Source: Kiritimatiellia bacterium | Lineage (GTDB): Bacteria > Verrucomicrobiota > Kiritimatiellia > RFP12 > UBA1067 | DNA length: 7,316 nt | Direction of reading: 5' to 3' | Assembly (NCBI GenBank): GCA_017479035.1 | Contig: JAFVCR010000032.1 | Span: 1-7,316 of the forward strand | The notes under the pieces: model-generated | The model's input: the letters and a program-made list of their open reading frames with translations, nothing else | Databases searched by the model: none | Told to the model about the DNA's origin: nothing | Made by a program: the position numbers and the translations under genes | Shown here: positions 1-7,040 of the stretch, piece by piece | How the letters are laid out: every line of letters begins with the position of its first letter | How positions within the stretch are numbered: position 1 is the stretch's first letter

Positions 1-2029
1 CGTCCCCATTCATGTCACACACCATTACCGGCACGTAATTGCTGCCGGAGCGTATGTTCTTGCCGAGGTTGATTTTCCAAAGGCTGCGATTCGTCCCGTC
101 GAGTTTCACGCCCTCTATCCAAGTCTCGCCCGTTGCATGCCACGACGAATTGTCCGCCGCATTGTCCGGCCACCAGATTATCACAAGTTCGTATTCGCCA
201 TCGCCGTCAAGGTCGCCTATGGACGTATCGCAAGGATGGTGGCCGATTTTCTTCCCGTCCGGCATGATGCTCTCCGGCGGCGGCGCAAGTTCGATGTCGA
301 AATACCCCACCGGCGCATTCGCCGGGAGCGTCCAGGAAGCCGACACCGCAAACTTGCCCTCCCTTCCGCCTGGCAACACGCCCGTAACGGTGTATTTTGT
401 CTTTTCCCCGCTCCAAGGTGCTTTGAAATACGTCACGTCGCGTATCGGCTCCGCATTCAGTTTTCGCCCGTTGGCATATACGTTGAACGCAATGTCCGCA
501 GGATCGGTGCTCTTGTACCGCCACCCCACCATCACCTCGTCCTTTTTGGTGCGTACGGCGTATACACCGCGCCCCATGCGCTCCTTCTGCATTTTGTCGA
601 GCCTGTATGCCGTAGCCGGCTGCGGAAACGCATCTTTCCCGAACGTCTTTCCGGGTTCGCTTTCCACCACCTTGCCGCCTTTGAGCGTTATGATTCTGCC
701 CACTTGGTTGGTGGAAACGCACTTCAGCGTCCCGCCATTGCCCAGCACGATAGTCCCGCCCCAGCTTCCCGCCGGGCCTATCACGAGTTGCGATGCGTTC
801 GTCACCACAATCCGCCCCGTGGCATTGTCACACGGATACTGCAAGCCCAATATACCCCCCCCCGCCTTGATCAGATCGCCATCCCCTTCTATGGACGCTC
901 TCACCAGCAGTTGCTTGTTCGTTATTATCTTCACCTTGCCGGAGAGTTTTATCGGCGCGGCGGATTTTATGAACGTCGGCTCGTACGCGGCAAACGCACC
1001 TCCTGCAAACACTATTTCGTTCGTCCGCGAATGAGCGTAGTTGGAGTCGAACACGAACCCCTTGGATCCAAGCGCAAATGCGCCGCCGCTTTTGAGCTCG
1101 AAACGCTTTTCTCCGCCAATCCCGCACTGCGCCAGAACGCCTTTTGCGTAAAGCCTCTTCTCTCCGTCTTCGCCGCCCACAGTCACGCGCTCCGGGATTT
1201 CATATCCAAGCCGCAGAACGGCGTTTGTATCCACATACGCGCTCACTCGCTCCTTCGGCCTTGGCAAACCCTCCGGCCACGGCTGGTTCCCGCTTGCTAT
1301 CTGCAAAAGTTGCACCTCGCTCAACGCCGTGTCGTAAACGCGGAAGTCGTCTATCTCCACACCGTCTCCCGTTTCGAGGCCGCCGGCCTTCCCCGCCCAA
1401 TGGAACGCGCCGAATGTAAGTTCCCACCCAAGCCCATCGTTTATGAACGCCGCACTCTCCCCGGCTTTTTTGCCGTCCACCCACAATTGCAATCCGTCCG
1501 CATTCTTGACCAGCGCGTAAACATGGAACTGCCTTGCAAAATGCTCCACGTCTTTCATCACCAGCATTTGCGCATCTTTCTGCGCGCCATGCCACTGCAC
1601 CACTTTCACGCCGTTTTTGCCGGAAGCGAGCGCAAACGCCTGCGTTCCCCTCCCCCGTGCGCTGCCAAGACTCCAGATTATCGCATTTTCCTTCTCTATC
1701 CCTTTCACCACGCCAACCATCGTCCACTCGTCGCCAAGCGTCATGTTGCTGAAAAACGGGAACACTCCCTCTCCGCATCCCAGCCTCATTGCGGCATCGT
1801 CCCCTCCCCGCGCCTTGCACCACTGCGCCTTGCTTTTGATTTTCGCCCAGTGCTTGCCGTCCCAATCGCAAGCCTCTTCGCCGGAATTCTCAAGCGAACC
1901 GTTGAACGCGATATGCCTCCTTGGAACCTGCCCGAGTTCGTCCAGCCTGGAATTGTCCTCCTCCTGCGCCTGCAATGCAAGTGACAGTGTCAGTATTGTA
2001 AAAACGACAACTTCTTTAACGCATTTCAA
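1..2029 (-). CDS. Secreted rhamnogalacturonan lyase (PL11-like), LamG at N-terminus; partial, C-terminus beyond left edge
   Basis: One frame stays open from 2029 to the window edge, giving 676 residues without a stop. The start is TTG, as no in-frame ATG exists; it gives a signal peptide (MKCVKEVV, then hydrophobic core, then ALQAQ-EE), so the protein is exported. Residues ~40-243 look like a LamG/concanavalin-type module, ending in DDFRVYDTALSEVQLLQI, the typical LamG close. Residues ~250-460 are glycine-rich beta-strand repeats (GGTIVLGNGGTLKC) like autotransporter-associated repeats. From ~475 the sequence matches PL11 rhamnogalacturonan lyases of the YesW/YesX type: a fibronectin-like region with DIAFNVYANGRKLN, then SIGDLDGDGEYELVIIWW at ~603-620 and KINLGKNIRSGSNYVPVMVCDMNGD at the edge. 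The DxDGDG motifs are calcium sites of the beta-propeller in this family. Known family members cleave the rhamnogalacturonan-I backbone of pectin by beta-elimination. The catalytic propeller lies mostly outside the window, so activity cannot be judged. Confidence 0.85.
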   Translation of the reverse strand, partial: MKCVKEVVVFTILTLSLALQAQEEDNSRLDELGQVPRRHIAFNGSLENSGEEACDWDGKHWAKIKSKAQWCKARGGDDAAMRLGCGEGVFPFFSNMTLGDEWTMVGVVKGIEKENAIIWSLGSARGRGTQAFALASGKNGVKVVQWHGAQKDAQMLVMKDVEHFARQFHVYALVKNADGLQLWVDGKKAGESAAFINDGLGWELTFGAFHWAGKAGGLETGDGVEIDDFRVYDTALSEVQLLQIASGNQPWPEGLPRPKERVSAYVDTNAVLRLGYEIPERVTVGGEDGEKRLYAKGVLAQCGIGGEKRFELKSGGAFALGSKGFVFDSNYAHSRTNEIVFAGGAFAAYEPTFIKSAAPIKLSGKVKIITNKQLLVRASIEGDGDLIKAGGGILGLQYPCDNATGRIVVTNASQLVIGPAGSWGGTIVLGNGGTLKCVSTNQVGRIITLKGGKVVESEPGKTFGKDAFPQPATAYRLDKMQKERMGRGVYAVRTKKDEVMVGWRYKSTDPADIAFNVYANGRKLNAEPIRDVTYFKAPWSGEKTKYTVTGVLPGGREGKFAVSASWTLPANAPVGYFDIELAPPPESIMPDGKKIGHHPCDTSIGDLDGDGEYELVIIWWPDNAADNSSWHATGETWIEGVKLDGTNRSLWKINLGKNIRSGSNYVPVMVCDMNGD
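855..863. repeat. C9/G9 homopolymer inside the PL11 gene
   Basis: Nine consecutive C on the plus strand (G9 in the coding strand) encode part of a glycine run, AGGGI, in the linker repeats of the lyase. The frame is open on both sides with nine bases, so the gene is intact as read. Tracts of this length can slip in replication and could switch the enzyme off; a sequencing length error is also possible but would have broken the frame. Confidence 0.6.
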
Positions 2030-2116
2030 CACAGAGGGCACGAAGATGCACAGAGTCCACAGACTCTCAAATCTCTCTGTGAACTCTGTGGCTTTCTGTG
2101 TTCTCCGTGTTGAAAT
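2023..2116. repeat. Long imperfect inverted repeat (CACAGAG-type), overlapping the start of the PL11 gene
   Basis: Arms 2024-2063 and 2076-2115 are each 40 bases and align without gaps at 31 of 40 positions as reverse complements; one further A-T pair (2023/2116) extends them. The loop is 12 bases (2064-2075). The outer nine pairs (TTTCAACAC/GTGTTGAAA) are perfect and most mismatches are A/G, which remain G-U pairable in one RNA strand. The arms are made of degenerate CACAGAG units. The element fills the 98-bp gap between the hemA-like gene and the PL11 gene, and its left end supplies the TTG start. It could be a transcribed hairpin limiting read-through or a non-autonomous mobile repeat; no clear target-site duplication is visible. 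Confidence 0.8.
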
Positions 2117-2127
2117 AGTTGTTGTTC

Positions 2128-3399
2128 TCATGGCCGGTTCCCGATTCTTTGCAGTTCCGCAAGCGGGATGTAGTTTTCTCCTGCACCAACCACACACGCT
2201 TTCTTCCCGAAGTCCACCACGAGGCAGTCCGCTTCCATCCGCAGCGGCTCGTCCAACTTCATCGCAACAAAAATTGTATCACATTCATGGACTTTTTGCA
2301 AGCATTCTTTCATCTGCAACACTTCCACCCGTTCGTCCGCGCTTTCTATTCTATTGACATGATACGCCCAATATATCTTCTTTATACCCTCTTTCCTTTG
2401 CAGCCGCTCTACAAGCCTCTTGCCCACCATGCCCGTCCCGAACACCGCCACAACCCCTCCTTTTGCAATGCGCACGGCTATATCTTCAATTTCTTCAACC
2501 CTTTCGCCATTTTTGCGCAGTTTCTTCTGCTCTAGGAACGCCTCGTCCAGACATTTCCGCAATCCCGCACACATATATCCTTCCTCTTCGGCGCGGTGCA
2601 TCGCCTCGCGCACCTGCCCCACAATCGCCTCTTCTCCCTTGAGCGTGGAGTCCAACCCCGCCATTACCCTTGCTATGTGTTCTTTCGCATTTTTCCCGCA
2701 CAAAACCCGCAAAGTTTCTTGTGGACTTTGCATTAGATGATCCGCACCCAATCTCCGCAACGCCTCGGCCAGTTTTTCCGCCCATACCGCCCACATCCAC
2801 ACCTCGCACCTCTCGCACGTATCCACGAGCATGCACCCCTCAACCCCCTTTAATGGCGCAATGACCGCTAAATCCGGCACATTCTTGCATTTATAGACTA
2901 TCAACTGCGCCGCCCCCGCCACAAATCCCCCCTTTATCGCATCTCGCACCGCCTTTGCCGTACGGCATTCCGCCCCGTTTGTGGACACCGCTACTATTGT
3001 ATCCTCCATCCTCGCCACCGCTGGCGACACGAAATCCCCTTCTATCCAGTTCCCGTCTGCCGATGCCGCCAGCACCCCCGCCTTCCGCGCCGCCTCCAGC
3101 ACCTCGCGGTTAGTCCTTTTATCGTCCGTGCACGCAAACACCGCCAGCAGATCACTCTCTACATCGCTCGCATCAAACGCCGCCCGCTCGATCTCCACCC
3201 CCTCAAGTGCTGCAAGTTCCCCGCACGCTTCCAACGCCACCACACGCACTCCCACCCCAAGCGAAACAAGCACCTTCGCCTTCCGCAACGCCACCCTGCC
3301 GCCGCCCACAACAAGCGCTTTTCTTCCCCGGACGATGAGATTCACCGGCAACGTCACCGCCACCGGCCTCCCCCTCCCTTCTTTTGCAGGTTTTTCCAT
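2128..3399 (-). CDS. hemA: Fused siroheme synthase domain (Met8/CysG-N) and glutamyl-tRNA reductase (HemA-like)
   Basis: The 423-residue protein has two parts. Residues ~15-165 are a Met8/CysG-N Rossmann domain: LPVNLIVRGRKALVVGGG with GGGRVALRK (32-40), VFACTDD (88-93), D115 near the usual catalytic Asp position, and GDFVSPA (121-127). This family oxidises precorrin-2 to sirohydrochlorin and can insert iron. Residues ~166-300 match the HemA catalytic domain: VDTCERCE (192-199; family STCNRTE), with C195 the expected thioester-forming cysteine, then HIARVMAGLDS (241-251) and KGEEAIVGQV (254-263). Residues ~313-420 form a second NAD(P)H domain with GTGMVG (321-326). The usual HemA C-terminal dimerisation domain is absent. 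HemA reduces Glu-tRNA to glutamate-1-semialdehyde, the first step to tetrapyrroles, so one chain may join entry and siroheme branch steps. ATG 3399 follows a near-perfect promoter directly and no Shine-Dalgarno site is seen. Bifunctionality is inferred. Confidence 0.85.
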   Translation of the reverse strand: MEKPAKEGRGRPVAVTLPVNLIVRGRKALVVGGGRVALRKAKVLVSLGVGVRVVALEACGELAALEGVEIERAAFDASDVESDLLAVFACTDDKRTNREVLEAARKAGVLAASADGNWIEGDFVSPAVARMEDTIVAVSTNGAECRTAKAVRDAIKGGFVAGAAQLIVYKCKNVPDLAVIAPLKGVEGCMLVDTCERCEVWMWAVWAEKLAEALRRLGADHLMQSPQETLRVLCGKNAKEHIARVMAGLDSTLKGEEAIVGQVREAMHRAEEEGYMCAGLRKCLDEAFLEQKKLRKNGERVEEIEDIAVRIAKGGVVAVFGTGMVGKRLVERLQRKEGIKKIYWAYHVNRIESADERVEVLQMKECLQKVHECDTIFVAMKLDEPLRMEADCLVVDFGKKACVVGAGENYIPLAELQRIGNRP

Positions 3400-3405
3400 G
3401 TCCGC

Positions 3406-3434
3406 ATTCTACCATTTTGCCGCATACCTGTCAA
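3406..3434 (-). promoter_or_regulatory. Sigma-70-type promoter of the hemA-like gene; predicted leaderless start
   Basis: On the minus strand TTGACA (3434-3429) is followed by a 17-bp spacer and TAGAAT (3411-3406). The -35 is a perfect match and the -10 differs at one base. Only six bases (3405-3400) separate the -10 from ATG 3399, so the expected transcription start falls on or next to the A of the start codon. No Shine-Dalgarno sequence precedes the ATG, which fits a leaderless mRNA. Confidence 0.75.
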
Positions 3435-3477
3435 AGAAATCCCCGTTTTAAGACATCTCGCCGCCTGCCGTGAGATT

Positions 3478-3582
3478 AAAAGTATCGATAGATTGAATTG
3501 AAAGTATCGATACTTTCATCACAAAGTATCGATACTTTTTACTCAAAGTATCGATACTTTTTATCTGAAGTATCGATACTTT
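3478..3582. promoter_or_regulatory. Array of five palindromes, AAAGTATCGATACTTT, at exact 22-bp pitch
   Basis: The TATCGATA cores lie at 3483-3490, 3505-3512, 3527-3534, 3549-3556 and 3571-3578, so their centres are exactly 22 bp apart. Copies 2, 3 and 4 carry the full 16-bp palindrome (3501-3516, 3523-3538, 3545-3560); copy 2 extends to a perfect 20-bp palindrome (3499-3518). Copy 1 has lost its right half after TATCGATA, and copy 5 is perfect over 14 bp (3568-3581). The 6-bp spacers differ (CATCAC, TTACTC and similar). The array sits between the divergent hemA-like and queH promoters, 21 bp upstream of the queH -35 and 43 bp upstream of the hemA -35. A pitch near two helical turns places all sites on one DNA face, as expected for cooperative binding by a dimeric regulator or an iteron-binding protein. 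The protein is unknown and no DNA-binding regulator is encoded in the window. Confidence 0.9.
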
Positions 3583-3603
3583 ATATCTCGCCTCGCCCGG
3601 AAG

Positions 3604-3632
3604 TTGACTTTTTTGCGGGCGTGTGGTAGATT
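3604..3632 (+). promoter_or_regulatory. Sigma-70-type promoter of queH; predicted leaderless start
   Basis: TTGACT (3604-3609), a 17-bp spacer and TAGATT (3627-3632) form a good promoter. Seven bases (CTCCTCC) separate the -10 from GTG 3640, so transcription is expected to begin at or next to the start codon. There is no Shine-Dalgarno site; the intervening bases are pyrimidines. The architecture mirrors the promoter of the divergent hemA-like gene. Confidence 0.7.
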
Positions 3633-3639
3633 CTCCTCC

Positions 3640-4200
3640 GTGAAAATCCTCCTCCATGTATGCTGCGGCCCTTGCGCCAGCGCGTGCGTCCCGGTCTTGA
3701 AAGACTGCGGCCACGATGTCGCCATGTTCTATTCCAACTCCAACATCGCCCCGGAGGAAGAATACGCCAAACGCGGGGAAAACGCCGCGATTCTCGCCGC
3801 CGCCGAGGGCGTAGAGATTGTGCAAGACTCCTACGACCATGCCGACTGGCTGGAAAAAGTCGCCAAAGGGCTTGAAAACGAACCGGAAAAAGGCGCGCGC
3901 TGCGCCAGGTGCTTCCTCTACAATCTGCGCCGCACCGCCAAGTATGCGCGGGAACATGGTTTCGATGCCTTCACAACAAGCCTCACCGTCTCCCCGCACA
4001 AGGTTAGCGGAGTCATCTTCGCCGCCGGCGCACAGGCCGCCAAGGAAAATGGCTCCAAATTCGTTGAGGCGGACTTCAAAAAGAAAAACGGCTTCCTCAA
4101 ATCCCTCGCCCGCGCCGCGGCATTGGGTCTCTACCGCCAGAGTTGGTGCGGATGCGAGTTTTCCATGCGCAAACAGCACACCGCCGGCAAAGCCGATTGA
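3640..4200 (+). CDS. queH: Epoxyqueuosine reductase QueH
   Basis: This 186-residue protein is the QueH family (formerly DUF208), which reduces epoxyqueuosine to queuosine at the wobble position of GUN-anticodon tRNAs, replacing the unrelated cobalamin-dependent QueG. Visible marks: LLHVCCGPC with C8, C9 and C12; YSNSNIAPEEEYAKR (31-45); EKGARCARCF with C88 and C91; TSLTVSPHK; DFKKKNGF; and YRQSWCGCEFS near the C-terminus with C170 and C172 (Trp where the family often has Tyr). The conserved cysteines fit the family's Fe-S centre and redox pair. Length is normal. GTG 3640 is chosen because it yields the usual VKILLHVCCGPC N-terminus and follows a promoter directly; an in-frame TTG at 3604 would add 12 unconserved residues and overlaps the -35. 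It is cytosolic, divergent from the hemA-like gene and convergent with recD2. No other queuosine gene is present here. Confidence 0.93.
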   Translation: MKILLHVCCGPCASACVPVLKDCGHDVAMFYSNSNIAPEEEYAKRGENAAILAAAEGVEIVQDSYDHADWLEKVAKGLENEPEKGARCARCFLYNLRRTAKYAREHGFDAFTTSLTVSPHKVSGVIFAAGAQAAKENGSKFVEADFKKKNGFLKSLARAAALGLYRQSWCGCEFSMRKQHTAGKAD

Positions 4201-4224
4201 ACGCGCTCGCCGCCGCCGCGCCCG

Positions 4225-6459
4225 TCATGCAATCGCAGTCTTCATCCCGGCAAGACGTTCCGCAAGTGCCGTGCGGCGCAGCAAGACTGTATTCGTTTCG
4301 ATGGCCTTTTTCACCGCCCAGCGGCTGCCGATCACCATCACAAGCCTCTTGCCGCGCGTGATTGCCGTATACAGCAAATTGCGCTGCAGCAGCATGTAGT
4401 GCTGGTTGTGGATTATCACGATCGCGGCGGGATATTCGCTTCCTTGCGCCTTGTGTATGGTGGTGGCGTATGCCAAAGCGAGTTCGTCGATGTCGCCAGA
4501 TTTATACTCCACCGGTCTGCCGTCGAACAACACCACTAGCGTGCGATCGTCCGCATTTACGGATTTGATGAAGCCAATGTCGCCGTTGTAGACGTCCTTG
4601 TCGTAGTTGTTGCGCAGTTGCATCACGCGGTCGCCTGCGCGGAAACGCGTTGATCCGCGCACGATTTCCGCACCTGACGGATTCAAAACTTTCTGGATAG
4701 CGGCGTTTAGCTCGTCCGCGCCAAGGAGGTTTTTGCGCATCGGCGTAAGAACCTGCACGTCCTGCAACGCCTCCATCGCAAACTTGCGCGGGATCCTGTT
4801 CACCATGAAATCCAACGCCAGCCTCACCACGTCCTGCGGATTGTCGCGCGCGATGAAATGGAAATCCGCATCTGGATCGTCCGATAATTCCAACCCCTCC
4901 CCGCGATTGACATTGTGCGCATTGCGGACTATCAACCCCGTTGCGTCCTGGCGGAATATCGCGGAAAGTTGCGCCACCCCCACCGCCTTCGATTTTATCA
5001 AATCCCCCAATACGCTGCCCGCGCCCACGCTCGGGAGCTGGTCGGTGTCGCCCACCATTACAAGCGTGGCGGTGTCCGGCAGAGCCAGCGCGAGATCGCG
5101 CATCAAACGTATGTCGATCATCGAGCATTCGTCGAATATGAACACATCCCCTTCCAGGGGATTGTCCGCGCAATAGGTGAAGTCCCCCGTTTGCGGATTG
5201 TATTTCAAAAGCCTGTGCAGCGTCTGCGCCTGTACGCCTGTGGCCTCGCTCATGCGCCGTGCGGCGCGGCCCGTGGGCGCGGCAAGGCTCACCGTGATTT
5301 TGCCCGCGCCCTTGCGCGCTCCGTAGATGTCCGTCAAAGCGCGTATGATCGTGGTCTTGCCCACGCCGGGTCCGCCCGTGATCACGAACACCTTGGCGCG
5401 CAATGCATTGCGCACGGCAAGATGCTGCATCGGCGCAAGCGTGAACGCCGTCTTCTTCTGCCACCAGAATATCGCCTTGTCGCAGTCGATCGCCGGGAAA
5501 CTGCGCGGCGCGGCAAGCATCCGCCCGAGTTTCTTCGCCACTGCAAGTTCCGCAAAATACAAATCCTTCAGCCAGACGCGCTCCACACCTTCCTCGCCCT
5601 TGTCGAGAATCATGCGCCCGGCCTCCACCTCCTCCTTCAACGCCGCAGCGAGGCTTTCCACCGCCACGCCTATCTTGTCCTGCGCCAGCAGCAGCAACTC
5701 CGGCACGGATGTCCAGCAATGCCCGCCGTCCTCCGCTTCGGACTTCAAAATATAGAACAACGCCGCCCGCGCGCGCAACGGCGAATCTTTTGCTATGCCG
5801 CTTTTCAACGCTATCGCATCGGCCGTGAGGAACCCTATTCCGTGAATGTCGCGGCACAGGCGGTACGGGTCGGACTTTATCACCGCCACCGCTTGCGAAC
5901 CGTATGCCTTTTGTATCGCCGCAGCGCGGTTTGCGCCTATCCCGTGCGCCTGCATGAAAATCATCAACTCGCGCGTGGACCGCTGCTCTTGCCACGACTC
6001 TTTTATCTGCGCTATTTTCTTGCGCCCGAGTTTCGGCACCTCGCGCAGCCGCCCGCTGTGGTTGTCGAGCACGTCTATCGTATCCGCCCCGAAATGATCC
6101 ACTATGCGATTGTCGAACACCGTGCCTATCCCGCGCACCACGCCGCTTGCAAGATAGCGGCGTATCCCCTCCACGCTCGTCGGCGCAATGCAGTTTATCG
6201 CAACAGCCTTGAACTGCCGCCCGTGCACGGGGTCGTCCACCCATTCGCCTTCGGCCTCAATCGCCTCACCCTCCCACGCCGCAACGCACGTGCCGCGCAC
6301 CACCGCCTCGGCGGATTTACGCGCGAATCTGTATGGATTGGACGCGCTGTCGTCCAGCGAGATTTTCAAGATGGAATAGCCGTTCTCCTCGTTGCGATAC
6401 ATCACGCTTGTGATGGTGCCCGCGAGTTTCTCCGGCTGCGATGGATTTTTCTGCGGCAT
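4225..6459 (-). CDS. recD2: RecD2-type SF1B 5'-3' DNA helicase
   Basis: The 744-residue protein has the RecD2 (YrrC) layout, found in bacteria and usually working without RecBC. The N-terminus is OB-like (LAGTITSVMYRNEENGYSILKI), followed by helix-hairpin-helix segments (VVRGIG ~107-112, AHGIGANRAAAI 171-182, IHGIGFLTADAI 205-216). The helicase core carries the Q motif (FTLAPMQ, Q345), Walker A GGPGVGKTT (362-370), motif Ia APTGRAARRM (394-403), Walker B FDECSMID (442-449), motif III GDTDQLPSVGAG (470-481), IFRQ (501-504), an SH3-like insert, motif V ATTIHKAQGSE (665-675) and motif VI LLYTAITRGK (695-704). All look intact. Family members unwind DNA 5'-3' in repair and replication-fork maintenance. 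ATG 6459 is the first ATG after the cyclophilin stop, which is in the same frame 21 bp upstream. No Shine-Dalgarno site is seen, so translation may be coupled to the upstream gene. No terminator is visible in the 24 bp shared with queH. Confidence 0.95.
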   Translation of the reverse strand: MPQKNPSQPEKLAGTITSVMYRNEENGYSILKISLDDSASNPYRFARKSAEAVVRGTCVAAWEGEAIEAEGEWVDDPVHGRQFKAVAINCIAPTSVEGIRRYLASGVVRGIGTVFDNRIVDHFGADTIDVLDNHSGRLREVPKLGRKKIAQIKESWQEQRSTRELMIFMQAHGIGANRAAAIQKAYGSQAVAVIKSDPYRLCRDIHGIGFLTADAIALKSGIAKDSPLRARAALFYILKSEAEDGGHCWTSVPELLLLAQDKIGVAVESLAAALKEEVEAGRMILDKGEEGVERVWLKDLYFAELAVAKKLGRMLAAPRSFPAIDCDKAIFWWQKKTAFTLAPMQHLAVRNALRAKVFVITGGPGVGKTTIIRALTDIYGARKGAGKITVSLAAPTGRAARRMSEATGVQAQTLHRLLKYNPQTGDFTYCADNPLEGDVFIFDECSMIDIRLMRDLALALPDTATLVMVGDTDQLPSVGAGSVLGDLIKSKAVGVAQLSAIFRQDATGLIVRNAHNVNRGEGLELSDDPDADFHFIARDNPQDVVRLALDFMVNRIPRKFAMEALQDVQVLTPMRKNLLGADELNAAIQKVLNPSGAEIVRGSTRFRAGDRVMQLRNNYDKDVYNGDIGFIKSVNADDRTLVVLFDGRPVEYKSGDIDELALAYATTIHKAQGSEYPAAIVIIHNQHYMLLQRNLLYTAITRGKRLVMVIGSRWAVKKAIETNTVLLRRTALAERLAGMKTAIA

Positions 6460-6480
6460 TGTTCGCTGCGGCGCGGTGCT

Positions 6481-7017
6481 TTAGGGGGCTTCCTCTATCA
6501 CACCGCTCTCTATCACAACCGGCCTCTCCGGCACGTTTTGATGGAACCCCGCATTGCCGGTTTTCACCTTTGCTATGCGGTCTACCACGTCCATTCCTTC
6601 AATCACACCGCCGAACACCGCATACCCGAAACCCTGCGGAGACGGAGACGAAAAGTCGAGAAATGGATTGTCCACAAGATTGATGAAAAACTGGCTCGTG
6701 GCGGAATCCACCACCATCGTCCGCGCCATCGCAATTGTCCCGCGCAGGTTTTTGAGGCCGTTCGCCGCTTCGTTGCGTATGGGTGCGCGCGTGGGCTTCT
6801 GGTTCATGGACTTGTCGAACCCGCCGCCTTGTATCATGAATCCGTCTATGACGCGATGGAATATCGTGCCGTTGTAATGCCCTTCGCGGGCGTATGCAAT
6901 GAAATTCTCCACCGTCTTCGGTGCCTTTTCGCCATCGAGGGCCACCTTGATGCGTCCTTCGCTCGTCTCCAGCACCGCAACAGCATTTTTCGTCTTCACC
7001 GCAACAGCAACGTTCAT
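6481..7017 (-). CDS. ppiB: Cyclophilin-type peptidyl-prolyl cis-trans isomerase, cytoplasmic
   Basis: The 178-residue protein is a cyclophilin, catalysing cis-trans isomerisation of Xaa-Pro bonds during folding. It has no signal peptide and resembles E. coli PpiB throughout. Key segments: KAPKTVENF (31-39); [17 protein letters not shown] (51-67) with catalytic R55 and with F60, M61 and Q63; GTIAMART (93-100); [13 protein letters not shown] (105-117); and [19 protein letters not shown] (130-148). F130 lies near the position of human cyclophilin A Trp121; Phe there is often linked to low cyclosporin affinity. ATG 7017 is chosen because AAGGAG lies 8 bases upstream and the resulting MNVAVAV start fits the fold. 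A longer in-frame start at 7086 would add residues unlike the family and read through the promoter. recD2 follows in the same frame after 21 bp, so the two are probably co-transcribed. Confidence 0.95.
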   Translation of the reverse strand: MNVAVAVKTKNAVAVLETSEGRIKVALDGEKAPKTVENFIAYAREGHYNGTIFHRVIDGFMIQGGGFDKSMNQKPTRAPIRNEAANGLKNLRGTIAMARTMVVDSATSQFFINLVDNPFLDFSSPSPQGFGYAVFGGVIEGMDVVDRIAKVKTGNAGFHQNVPERPVVIESGVIEEAP

Positions 7018-7025
7018 CTTCCATT

Positions 7026-7031
7026 CTCCTT
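7026..7031 (-). promoter_or_regulatory. Shine-Dalgarno site of the cyclophilin gene
   Basis: AAGGAG on the minus strand lies 8 bases before ATG 7017 and decides that start. It is the only clear Shine-Dalgarno site before a gene in this window. Confidence 0.8.
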
Positions 7032-7040
7032 TTCGGCAAG

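Noticed and set aside
137..1984. 615-codon plus-strand open frame opposite the lyase
   Set aside because: The composition is His/Arg-rich without motifs, while the minus strand reads continuously as LamG plus PL11. It is a shadow frame.
3478..3582. Palindrome array as a CRISPR
   Set aside because: Repeats are only 16 bp with 6-bp spacers, far too short for CRISPR spacers, and no cas gene is present.
3448..4179. 243-codon minus-strand frame covering queH and the palindrome array
   Set aside because: It is antisense to queH, which has all family motifs. Its C-terminal residues merely translate the 22-bp repeats (KVSIL, KSIDT and KYRYF in three registers).
4198..4227. Bidirectional terminator between the convergent queH and recD2 genes
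   Set aside because: The 24-bp gap is GC-rich with no stem followed by a T-run in either direction.
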